Source: Bacteroidota bacterium (lineage in GTDB: Bacteria > Bacteroidota > Bacteroidia > Flavobacteriales_D > Crocinitomicaceae). From it: a stretch of 64,000 nt of DNA. The position numbers and the translations under genes are program-made. Shown in pieces: positions 26,427-34,227 of this stretch. Below the pieces are notes generated by a model. It made no database searches. It saw nothing but the letters and a program-made list of their open reading frames with translations, and had not been told where the DNA came from. Location: positions 225,565 through 289,564 of the forward strand of contig JACPUU010000004.1 of NCBI GenBank assembly GCA_016192075.1, in the 5' to 3' direction. Numbering within the stretch: position 1 is the stretch's first letter; each line of letters opens with the position of its first letter.

Positions 26427-27437
26427 ATGGAAATTTATAACGACTACTTGTCTACTATCCGTTCAGCAATGAAAAACGATCGCCGATCATTTTCAAAATC
26501 GCATAATTTTACCGGGGTTCTTCAGGGAACTGAACAGAAATACCAGGGAATAGAAGGTTTCTTAAATGAAACGCGCAAAACTGAACTTCTTCCAAGTCTA
26601 AAGGATTTTGCAAACGGCTTGGGCCTAACTCCGAATTATGAGCAGAAATTGGGATCGCATCCTGATTTCGTTCATTTAAAACAATCAGGTAAAATTGAAA
26701 AGCACTTTGCATTGTCAATGTTCATTGACATTAAAGGATCTACCAATCTGTTTAAAAAGTATGATCCGGAAACAGTCTTTATTGTGACTAACATGCTTCA
26801 AAAGGCTGCAATTCATACGTGCTTGATTTTCGGCGGCTATGTTCAAAGGCTTCATGGAGATGGGCTATTTGTGTACTTCACAGAAAAGAATATGGAACAC
26901 GGTACCGCGGTTGAAAATGCCTTGAACGCGGCTAGTGTTTTTACTTATTTCGTTAAAAATGATCTGCGGGAATTGTTCAACGAGCAGGGTGTAGAAGCAA
27001 TTTTTACACGGATAGGCATTGACCTTGGAGAAGCAGAAGATGTGGTGTGGGCCTTAGCCGGTATTGGAGAAATCAGTGAGATTACCACCTGCAGCTTACA
27101 TACAAGCTTGGCAAGCAAAATGCAATCGAGCGCCTCCAGCAATGGGATCGTAGTTGGAGACAACGTGAAAAATTACGGCGATTCGGAACTTTTTACGCCT
27201 GTTTCGAAACGAACCGGCCGAAATGACGATCGATACATTTTCCGTAATAACGAGGATAATTTTAACTACACTCAGTACGATTTCGATTGGGAATATTATT
27301 TGAAGCAGCTAGACTTTATTGCGACCGATTTGAGCGGAAAATTGCGGTTAAAAACTAAAACAAACAAATCTCGAATTGCTGATAACATTAAGCCAATAGC
27401 AATGACGAGTACGCCGTATTTTAAAACCGATGAGTAG
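26427..27437 (+). CDS. Pycsar-type class III nucleotide cyclase (PycC-like)
   Basis: 336 residues. The catalytic domain lies about 90-230: ALSMFIDIKGSTNLFKKY carries the first metal-binding Asp (about 98), RLHGDGLFVYF the second (about 143), and TRIGIDLGEAEDVVW and LASKMQSSA follow. The FIDIKGST form, rather than the usual FxDIxGFT of adenylyl cyclases, suits PycC enzymes making cCMP or cUMP; which base is used cannot be told by eye. The N-terminal 90 and C-terminal 90 residues are unassigned. It overlaps the next gene by eight bases. Together with the membrane effector it forms the core of an anti-phage Pycsar system. Confidence 0.78.
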   Translation: MEIYNDYLSTIRSAMKNDRRSFSKSHNFTGVLQGTEQKYQGIEGFLNETRKTELLPSLKDFANGLGLTPNYEQKLGSHPDFVHLKQSGKIEKHFALSMFIDIKGSTNLFKKYDPETVFIVTNMLQKAAIHTCLIFGGYVQRLHGDGLFVYFTEKNMEHGTAVENALNAASVFTYFVKNDLRELFNEQGVEAIFTRIGIDLGEAEDVVWALAGIGEISEITTCSLHTSLASKMQSSASSNGIVVGDNVKNYGDSELFTPVSKRTGRNDDRYIFRNNEDNFNYTQYDFDWEYYLKQLDFIATDLSGKLRLKTKTNKSRIADNIKPIAMTSTPYFKTDE

Positions 27438-28071
27438 AATTAAACTTGATAATGACATCAAAAGGATCAAAGAATGTTTCCCTAAATTAAAGTATTTGGG
27501 TACAAAACAGTCGCGCGTATTTGTAGGAGATATAGATATTTGCGATACCCAAGGAAACTATTGGAATACGTTCAGAATTAAAGTTGTTGTCCCTGCGTTT
27601 TATCCATTCGCTGTTCCGACTTTGTTTGAACTGAGCAGAAACATTAAGCGCAAAAAGAGCAGGCACATATCAGAAGACGGTAAGTGTTGTGTAGATGTTG
27701 ATCATGAACTTCTACATTGGGCGAGTCGTGGGATTTCGGTTTATGAATTCATCAAGCTCAAGGTGTATCCTTTCCTGGCAAATCAACTTTACTATGATTC
27801 CGAGAAGCATTACGCCAATGGAGAATATTTACATGAATTTGATGGAGTTCGGCAATTCTATTCTCAGAAGTTAAATCTTGATCAGCCAGCCATCATCGTC
27901 TCGATTTTGGAAATGATACTTGCAAATAATTTACCGGGACGAAATGACGGTTGCCCATGTGGACAACCTAAATTTAAGTTTTGCCACGAAAAAAGTGTTG
28001 AATTTTTAAAATCAGTTGGTGCTCCTAAACTGATATCGGATTTAACCGAATTTAAAAAGCTAATGGCTTAG
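27430..28071 (+). CDS. E2-like (ubiquitin-conjugating fold) protein with SEC-C zinc motif
   Basis: 213 residues. The first 140 fit a prokaryotic E2 core: FRIKVVVPAFYPFAVPTLFEL (the strand and 'P-x-x-P' turn of the fold), then HISEDGKCCVDVDHE with Cys 85-86 where E2 proteins keep the active Cys, then a helix FIKLKVYPFLANQLYY. The end is a textbook SEC-C motif, GRNDGCPCGQPKFKFCHEK, which binds zinc. Its start lies inside the cyclase gene, so it belongs to the Pycsar-like operon. E2-like proteins act in CBASS (Cap2, short type II) to modify cyclases; an equivalent in Pycsar would be new to me. No E1, JAB peptidase or ubiquitin-like gene is nearby. Confidence 0.6.
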   Translation: MSRIKLDNDIKRIKECFPKLKYLGTKQSRVFVGDIDICDTQGNYWNTFRIKVVVPAFYPFAVPTLFELSRNIKRKKSRHISEDGKCCVDVDHELLHWASRGISVYEFIKLKVYPFLANQLYYDSEKHYANGEYLHEFDGVRQFYSQKLNLDQPAIIVSILEMILANNLPGRNDGCPCGQPKFKFCHEKSVEFLKSVGAPKLISDLTEFKKLMA

Positions 28072-28108
28072 TTTGACTTCTAATGCAACCACTATAAAAC
28101 AAATGTAG

Positions 28109-29293
28109 ATGAACCAAATTTTAAAAATTTTCTTTGACGAGCCTGAGAAAGCAGAACGTATGTTTTTGTTCATTCTACGGACGCTAATTATTGCCGCTTT
28201 ACTTTCAATTTTTATTTATGGACCGATAGGCAATAAAATTTTTCCGCAAGAAGTATGTGATTCTGCGAAGGCAGGGTCCTTCTGGGATTTATCGTTCCTG
28301 AAAAATGCTTCATTTATGGATGCCGCTACCTATGTAACCCTGTTTGTTATAACGTGGTTATTGTTTTGGGGAGTTATAATTGATTTGGTGATTCACATCG
28401 TTGTTTCAATACTCAATAAGTTGCTGGGATGGACATTTTTTGCTTTGGGATTTTTAATTAAACTAGTCATTTTTTCAGGATGGTGGTACCTGTATTCTTT
28501 GGGAGCAGTAAAGAAGCCGATTAAATTTTGGATATGGGGAAGACAAGTGCAATTCGATGAAGAGTTTGAAGATGGTTATGATCGAAGGATAGTTCGTATT
28601 CAGAGTAATCTGGCACTAATCAAAAAAATTAGTAGGTTAATGGGAAAGGCGCCAATTGAGGAGATTTTGATTTTTATCCTGGAGCATGAAAAAGTGCATT
28701 TTATTCGATCCAGAGTTTCGCAATATTTTTCGATAGTTTTTGTTGTTTGCGTGGTTCACCTGTACAAATTTAAAATTCAAGACTATGGGGCAATTGAAAT
28801 CAGCATGTGCATTGGCTTATTTCTTCTTGGTTCGGCGATCCTGTCGATTAACCAGGTTTATTCAACATTGCTGATCGGTAATACCACCGATTTAATCAAA
28901 GCCCGCCTTATTCAGGAAGCTCACGTAGCAATGATTCAAGAAAGTTTGGAAAATTCGTCATTGACATCCAGATATAAAGTCAAGCAAATTAAACGTCTTG
29001 TCATTGCTTTAAATCTTAAGGACAAATTCAATGGCTGGTCAGACTATATAAAAGATGTGAGATTTTTTTCTTTTGGCGAGCGACCTGAAAATATTTACAA
29101 TTGGCTAAAACAAAGGTACAAACCCATAAACGACTGCTTATTGATCATAGTCTGCAGTGAAGCACCCGATATTGTGACTCAGAACTTAATGGTTGATCGA
29201 AACGTTGGATTTATTCAAGCTTCAGACGAGGATGAAATGTTATCGGCTTTAGATAAAATTCAACCAATAATCTTGGGACGGATTAGCGTATAG
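28109..29293 (+). CDS. multipass membrane protein with HExxH motif, putative zinc protease
   Basis: 394 residues. TM segments at about 20-40, 72-97, 105-133, then a cytoplasmic stretch, then EEILIFILEHEKVHFIRSR with HEKVH (193-197), followed by two more TMs (about 204-222, 230-250). HExxH right before a TM, with flanking ILxHExxHxRxR, resembles the M56/M48 peptidases (BlaR1, HtpX). The C-terminal 140 residues are soluble (IYNWLKQRYKPINDCLLIIVCSE) and unknown. It is 37 bases past the E2-like gene and ends convergent with the next gene (11-base overlap), so it is probably the last gene of the Pycsar-like operon. The third zinc ligand is not certain, so activity is inferred. Confidence 0.5.
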   Translation: MNQILKIFFDEPEKAERMFLFILRTLIIAALLSIFIYGPIGNKIFPQEVCDSAKAGSFWDLSFLKNASFMDAATYVTLFVITWLLFWGVIIDLVIHIVVSILNKLLGWTFFALGFLIKLVIFSGWWYLYSLGAVKKPIKFWIWGRQVQFDEEFEDGYDRRIVRIQSNLALIKKISRLMGKAPIEEILIFILEHEKVHFIRSRVSQYFSIVFVVCVVHLYKFKIQDYGAIEISMCIGLFLLGSAILSINQVYSTLLIGNTTDLIKARLIQEAHVAMIQESLENSSLTSRYKVKQIKRLVIALNLKDKFNGWSDYIKDVRFFSFGERPENIYNWLKQRYKPINDCLLIIVCSEAPDIVTQNLMVDRNVGFIQASDEDEMLSALDKIQPIILGRISV

Positions 29294-29912
29294 TCTGTAG
29301 CTTTTTAAGGCTGTTAAATGTCTTTGTTTTGAACAGCAGCAGCACCTCTTCTTCCAAAAGCTCAAGAAGTTGCTGTTGAGTTACGATCAGAAAGTTTGCT
29401 GTATCATAGGTGCTTTTCTCCACTCGTTTCAAAAACGCGAGGTAATTCAATATTCTCAGAAAGGTTCTCATTACGGAATCATTGTAAGCAACGCCTATTC
29501 CAATTCTTCCAAGTGATGCAGCATTAATCATACTTCCCATGATATGTTTTTTGGTATTCTTATTCTCAATTTCAAACGCCAGAAAGCACCGAGCATTTTG
29601 GTTTTTGAGTGATAAATTTTGAAGAGGAGATACATCAATCTCGTTCAAATATTCATCACCAATATTTTCAAGATGACAAGCGTAAACTTTCTCCAAAAAA
29701 GCCTTTATAGTCGTGCTTAAGAGGAGGTTGTTATATTCATTAATTCGATCAGCTCCTGGTGTTGTACTAAATGGTCCTACTGCTATATCAACCTTTGGAC
29801 AGTATTGATATGGTAGACCAGAAAATGCAGCCCATTCGTTACGCACCTCAAGACCGCTCAGTTTTGATTGAAGTAATTGGGCTATAATATTTTGATAATC
29901 TCTTGCGAACAT
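29283..29912 (-). CDS. PD-(D/E)XK-like protein of unknown role
   Basis: 209 residues. A candidate nuclease core: YCPKVDIAVGPF (Asp about 42), then CFLAFEIENKNTKKHIMGS (E-x-K as ENK, about 113-118) and NAASLGRIGIGVAYND, a helix-strand that often follows the ExK in restriction-like folds. No sequence family named. It lies 46 bases downstream of the HNH gene on the same strand, so the two may be one unit. Confidence 0.5.
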   Translation of the reverse strand: MFARDYQNIIAQLLQSKLSGLEVRNEWAAFSGLPYQYCPKVDIAVGPFSTTPGADRINEYNNLLLSTTIKAFLEKVYACHLENIGDEYLNEIDVSPLQNLSLKNQNARCFLAFEIENKNTKKHIMGSMINAASLGRIGIGVAYNDSVMRTFLRILNYLAFLKRVEKSTYDTANFLIVTQQQLLELLEEEVLLLFKTKTFNSLKKLQTIR

Positions 29913-29958
29913 TGTTTTAAATAATTGGTTTTAGTCGTTTTGAATGAATCGCATCTGC

Positions 29959-31197
29959 TCATTTGCTATTCTCATTTCCACGACGCTTAAGAGTGCGAAT
30001 ATTAAAGTTGAATATAATACTCTCAATTGGTAATGGTTTCGTCAGTGATTTAGGCTTTATATTAATAGCATCGAAAAAATGCATTGTAACTGTCATTTTG
30101 CTTTTAAAATCCGTCGATATTTCTCTACGAACATTATAATTATCTAAGAGGTCAAATATTGTATTGGAAATACGCCTTCCGGCCGAATTATATACCGGAT
30201 ATTTCTTATTTGGAGGATTCTTTTTGAACTCTGCAGCCAGCCTGTATTCTTCAATTATATGTTTAGGGTTTATATTGATTTTGCTATTAGGAACTCCTCT
30301 TGGTTCATAAATTCCAAGTTCTTTATTTTCAAAATTGTTGAGGACAATTTTCATACCCACAGAACAAAATGCTTTATTCCAAGAAAGAATTTGGACATGA
30401 TACGCGTCAAAAATTTTAACAAAGCCAACCAATCCCAACCCAACGTAACCGCTGATTATTATGGCATGAGAATCTTTCATGTTCACAAAATTGGGTATCA
30501 ACTGAAGAAATACCTCATTTATAATAAAATTGTCCGGGTTTAATTCAGATTTCATGGAGTGATCAATTATGCCCGATTTTAGCATAGCTGCGTAGCGCTT
30601 TCCAGTTTTGTCGGTCATGTATTTTTTACCAATCAGATCACACGCTGCTTCATGAAGTATTTTACTGAATTCCATTAAAACTGTATTGTTGTCAAATGAA
30701 ATCAGCGCATTTTTTTCCGGTCGGAATGTCTCAGTCTTACTAAGGATACGAATGTGTTCTTTCGGAATTCCCTTTTCCTTGGATAACTTGCTGATAAAAT
30801 TGTCAAGCAAATTCATATCTCGGCCGTCCAGAGTTACCTGGAAGGTCTCGTCTATTTTTAAGTTGGCAATTTTTGGAAAGTCTGGTTTTTGACGTGCGTC
30901 TATTTTAAGATCATCCATTAACTTCAATCTGTAATCAATGCCGTCAATATTTATTGTTTCCTTAGACATTGGATCAATCACTTTCTTACCCCGCCCTTTA
31001 ATCTCAAAAAGAAACCGGTAAATTCCGATTAACTTATGTTCTTTAAAGGGCTCATCAATAGATTTATTGAGATCACTGTTACATTCTTTACATACATTGT
31101 GTACTGTATACTGCCCACCGATCGATTTCGGAATAACATGTTCTGGTGGTGCCTCGATAAATGGTTTATGACAAATGATACACTTTTTTGGCTTCAT
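29959..31197 (-). CDS. HNH endonuclease-domain protein
   Basis: 412 residues. The HNH core is at the very N-terminus: CIICHKPF, then PEHVIPKSIGG (the His of the first strand) and VCKECNSDLN; the two C-x-x-C pairs would hold a structural zinc. The remaining 360 residues are unassigned and may sense a trigger. Starts at 31197 with a short gap to the divergent zinc-ribbon gene. Likely partner: the PD-(D/E)XK-like gene downstream. A two-gene nuclease-type defence unit is possible but unproven. Confidence 0.65.
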   Translation of the reverse strand: MKPKKCIICHKPFIEAPPEHVIPKSIGGQYTVHNVCKECNSDLNKSIDEPFKEHKLIGIYRFLFEIKGRGKKVIDPMSKETINIDGIDYRLKLMDDLKIDARQKPDFPKIANLKIDETFQVTLDGRDMNLLDNFISKLSKEKGIPKEHIRILSKTETFRPEKNALISFDNNTVLMEFSKILHEAACDLIGKKYMTDKTGKRYAAMLKSGIIDHSMKSELNPDNFIINEVFLQLIPNFVNMKDSHAIIISGYVGLGLVGFVKIFDAYHVQILSWNKAFCSVGMKIVLNNFENKELGIYEPRGVPNSKININPKHIIEEYRLAAEFKKNPPNKKYPVYNSAGRRISNTIFDLLDNYNVRREISTDFKSKMTVTMHFFDAINIKPKSLTKPLPIESIIFNFNIRTLKRRGNENSK

Positions 31198-31282
31198 AAT
31201 TCGATAGCTTTTTAAAATGAATTTACTAATTAAGTTTCTTTTTTATAGAATAATACGTCATTATTCAGGTATATTTATATTC

Positions 31283-31744
31283 ATGACTTCTTGGAGTAAA
31301 AAACACAAAAGTTGCCAGTCATGCAAATCAACTTACTATAGGCATATGGGAAGAGGACTTTGTGTTCACTGTTATCGCGTGGACAACGCGAAAAGGAAAT
31401 TATTGACTGAAATTAATGCAATGTCAACCGAGCGCCTGTTTCAGATCAAACGGCCAGAATTGCACCATTCATATTGGAGCGTTAACGATCGAGAAGAAAT
31501 TGTGGAGGCATTGCTTAATAAGGAAGACCAGAAACTCTACTGTTTAAAATTATATGGCAGCATAGAAAATGGCGAGAAGGAATTAGACTTGTTGGGTTTT
31601 GAAGAGCTTTTGAATGATCTCGCCATGAAATTTGGTAAAAGTGCCTATTTCTATAACCATAAGTTGAATCAACTGCATGATTCCTTAAGTAGAGATCAGA
31701 TAAGGGATTTGGCGTTGCAGCTCTTAAAAATGAGGTTGTGGTAA
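31283..31744 (+). CDS. small zinc-ribbon protein of unknown role
   Basis: 153 residues from the ATG at 31283 (MTSWSKKHKSCQSCKS); the frame is open to 31217, which would add a hydrophobic leader and almost touch the divergent HNH start. CQSCKSTYYRHMGRGLCVHCYRV has two C-x-x-C pairs that look like a zinc ribbon. The rest is helical and charged. It ends 14 bases from the convergent XRE stop. No family recognised. Confidence 0.55.
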   Translation: MTSWSKKHKSCQSCKSTYYRHMGRGLCVHCYRVDNAKRKLLTEINAMSTERLFQIKRPELHHSYWSVNDREEIVEALLNKEDQKLYCLKLYGSIENGEKELDLLGFEELLNDLAMKFGKSAYFYNHKLNQLHDSLSRDQIRDLALQLLKMRLW

Positions 31745-31758
31745 ATCTCGATCGGTTT

Positions 31759-31980
31759 TTACTTCGTATCGTAAAGCAAATCCTTAATATTTACATCCAA
31801 AGCAAGTGCAATCTTACGCAACAATAAAAGCCTTGGCTGACTTTCGTTCCGGCAAATTCTTGAAATCGTATTTTCGGTAACGCCAACCATCTGAGCAAGT
31901 TTTTTGCTGGTCACCTGCTTTTGCGCAAGCACCACCTTGATGCAATTTACCTGGATTGGTTTCTTTGTTGACTTTGCCAT
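31759..31980 (-). CDS. XRE-type DNA-binding regulator
   Basis: 73 residues from the ATG at 31980 (MAKSTKKPIQVNCIKV); the longer frame from 32049 adds a poor leader. The helix-turn-helix is clear: VTSKKLAQMVGVTENTISRICRNE, then SQPRLLLLRKIALALDVNIKDLLY. Divergent from the 32155 gene, with which it shares a 140-base control region, so it probably controls itself and that gene. Confidence 0.85.
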   Translation of the reverse strand: MAKSTKKPIQVNCIKVVLAQKQVTSKKLAQMVGVTENTISRICRNESQPRLLLLRKIALALDVNIKDLLYDTK

Positions 31981-32099
31981 TCGGTTTTCTGTTCCATCAA
32001 ATTTATCGAATAAATACGGAGGCACGAAATCTAAAGACCTTAGCGACAATTCATTAGTAGTGGTTAAATAACCTTTTAAAGATTATTAATAACACTTAA

Positions 32100-32131
32100 T
32101 TTGTTATATATCTACATTTAATGTATATTTG
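32100..32131 (+). promoter_or_regulatory. Bacteroidota promoter of the 32155 gene
   Basis: TTTG (32100-32103), 20 bases, TATATTTG (32124-32131): an exact fit to TTTG-N19-21-TAnnTTTG. RNA would start near 32138, past the TTG at 32134, so the ATG at 32155 is the real start. Confidence 0.7.
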
Positions 32132-32154
32132 CTTTGTTAATAAAAAGAAAATCA

Positions 32155-32460
32155 ATGACCCCGGCAGCCAAAAAGAAATTGATCCTCTCTCTAATAAAGG
32201 ACGACCTAATTAGCTCCAAACTTCTCCGCGGCTTAAACAAGGTTGGTCTTGATGCAGATCAGTATTGTCTCTTTTTAAGCGGAACGATTTTCGATTTAAT
32301 GGGTTATCCAAACAACGAAAGATCAGATGAGATTTTTTCGGAATACATCAAGCTAACGGAGCAAAGTGACAATGTTGACATTCGGGAAACTCCAAATTCA
32401 CTAAATGGCCTGGCAAATGAAATCTATAGTTTCCTCGTCAAAAAACGCAGGAAAAATTAA
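32155..32460 (+). CDS. small hypothetical protein next to an XRE regulator
   Basis: 101 residues from the ATG at 32155, chosen because the promoter would start RNA after the TTG at 32134. Helical and charged (KKLILSLIKDDLISSKLLRGLNKVGLD), ending VKKRRKN. No family recognised. Expressed away from the XRE gene and convergent to the PIF1-like operon. Could be the effector or target gene of the regulator, as in small HTH-pair modules. Confidence 0.55.
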   Translation: MTPAAKKKLILSLIKDDLISSKLLRGLNKVGLDADQYCLFLSGTIFDLMGYPNNERSDEIFSEYIKLTEQSDNVDIRETPNSLNGLANEIYSFLVKKRRKN

Positions 32461-32520
32461 AATGAAATGCAATATTGATTATAATACGAAGGTCTATAAG
32501 CAATGCGCGTGATACCCCAA

Positions 32521-34152
32521 TTACTTTTTGCTGGACTTCGATTTTCCTATTGATGTCTTAGTTATCTTTTTGATTTTTTTCGAGCTCACCTTCTTTTCGC
32601 TTGTCCGTTTAGATTTTCTCTCACTTTTCTCCAATTGACTTTCCAGCCACCGAACATGCTGTTCCTTCTCTTCAAGCAATTCTTCTTTATCTTCAAGCTT
32701 CCAAATTGTCTCAGTTAGTTCTTCTTTAAGAACATGTACCATTTCTCTTAATACTTTGTTTTGCTCAATTATTCCGTGCTCAAATTCTTTGTCTATCAGA
32801 TTTTGATCGTTGGCAGTATTTGCGAATTGAATTACGCGATTGTGTACAATCATTTCTTTAGGGCCGATTTTTTTTTGAAATTTTATGCCCTCTAAAGCGG
32901 TACATCGACTTAACGCAACATATAGTTGACCATGAGCGAACATACCGTTGCCAGGATCAATAATTACATTCTCAAAGGTTAATCCCTGGCTTTTGTGAAT
33001 AGTTATCGCCCATGCGAGCTTAATTGGAAATTGTTCGAAGGAACCCGTTTCTTCCGATTCAACACTTTTTTTCAAACTATCATATTTGTATTCTACCTTT
33101 TGCCACTCTGTTCTTTCGACATAATAGTCCTTATGATGCTTATCTGCTTTTATACGAACTTTAACCTCGTTTTCCGACAACGAAATAATTTTACCAATGG
33201 TTCCGTTTGCCCATCTTCCCTGAGTATCATTTTTGACAAACATTACCTGGGCACCAATTTTTAACGTCAGTGTCAAAGGGACTGGGCAATCCCGCTCATT
33301 AAAGTTACCATCAATATCACCTTCAAAAATATAAACTCGTCCATTCAGCCGCTCTAGAAAGGATTCATTATGGGCTTCCGCTGTCCGGTTTGTTGTGCAT
33401 AGCGTAATGAAAACTTCATCCTTCTCTGGTGTATATTCGGGAGTATAACGTGCATTAAGAATAGCAAAGTCTTCCTGAGTAGCTTTTTTGGTACGGACCC
33501 TTTCTAAAACATCAATAAATTCGGTATCAGTTTGGCGATAGACTTTTGTAAACTCAATGTTCGAAAAGATAATAGTTTGAAAAGCGTTAGCACTAAAGAA
33601 AAACCGACTTTTGTAATGCTCCTTAAGCATTTCCTTGTCTTCGTCTTTTACTATTGGTTCCAATTGAAATAAATCACCAATAAAAACCATTTGTTTTCCT
33701 CCAAAGGGTAGATTTTTGTCGCCGCCATTTTTTCTCAATGAACAATCAATTGCATCTATAATATCAGATCTGACCATTGATATTTCATCAATGATTATCA
33801 TTTCAATTTCCTTAATAATCTTTCTTCTGTCGTCGTCTTCTCCGACCATTTTTCCGTTTTTTAACCTTCTTTCTGAGAAAAAAGGAATATCAGGATCGTT
33901 CGGAACCAAAGGTCTTGTTGGCAAATTAAAAAATGAATGTATTGTTTGACCACCAGCGTTAAGAGCCGCAATTCCTGTGGGAGCCAGAATAATATATGGC
34001 TTTTTAGTCTGTTTACAGAATCCTTTTAAAAAAGTAGACTTACCAGTTCCTGCTTTTCCAGTAATGTATACCGGTTTACGAGTATACTCCATGAGATTGT
34101 AAGCATTCAGAGCTTCTTGGTTATTTTCGAATTTCTCTAATGGCAACGACAT
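32521..34152 (-). CDS. PIF1-like superfamily 1 helicase
   Basis: 543 residues. Walker A GKAGTGKSTFLKGF (32-41), then APTGIAALNAGGQTIHSF (motif Ia), IIIDEISMVRSD (about 117), MVFIGDLFQLEPI, the motif III/IV arginine region FTKVYRQTD, and the SF1B ending AWAITIHKSQGLTFENVIIDPG ... LYVALSRCT. The C-terminus has a coiled coil and a Lys-rich tail (KKVSSKKIKKITKTSIGKSK). PIF1/RecD2 enzymes unwind DNA 5' to 3'. It is the last gene of the restriction operon, 75 bases after HsdR, and may act on invading DNA; that role is inferred from position. Confidence 0.88.
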   Translation of the reverse strand: MSLPLEKFENNQEALNAYNLMEYTRKPVYITGKAGTGKSTFLKGFCKQTKKPYIILAPTGIAALNAGGQTIHSFFNLPTRPLVPNDPDIPFFSERRLKNGKMVGEDDDRRKIIKEIEMIIIDEISMVRSDIIDAIDCSLRKNGGDKNLPFGGKQMVFIGDLFQLEPIVKDEDKEMLKEHYKSRFFFSANAFQTIIFSNIEFTKVYRQTDTEFIDVLERVRTKKATQEDFAILNARYTPEYTPEKDEVFITLCTTNRTAEAHNESFLERLNGRVYIFEGDIDGNFNERDCPVPLTLTLKIGAQVMFVKNDTQGRWANGTIGKIISLSENEVKVRIKADKHHKDYYVERTEWQKVEYKYDSLKKSVESEETGSFEQFPIKLAWAITIHKSQGLTFENVIIDPGNGMFAHGQLYVALSRCTALEGIKFQKKIGPKEMIVHNRVIQFANTANDQNLIDKEFEHGIIEQNKVLREMVHVLKEELTETIWKLEDKEELLEEKEQHVRWLESQLEKSERKSKRTSEKKVSSKKIKKITKTSIGKSKSSKK

Positions 34153-34227
34153 TTATGAAAGTGTTATTAAGACAAATAGCTGCGATGGTTATCGATATAG
34201 CTCATACTTGAATAAAATGAATCTTGG

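Noticed and set aside
29959..31197. Group I or II intron homing nuclease
   Set aside because: An HNH domain alone does not show an intron; no intron structure is visible around it and the gene stands within a defence island.
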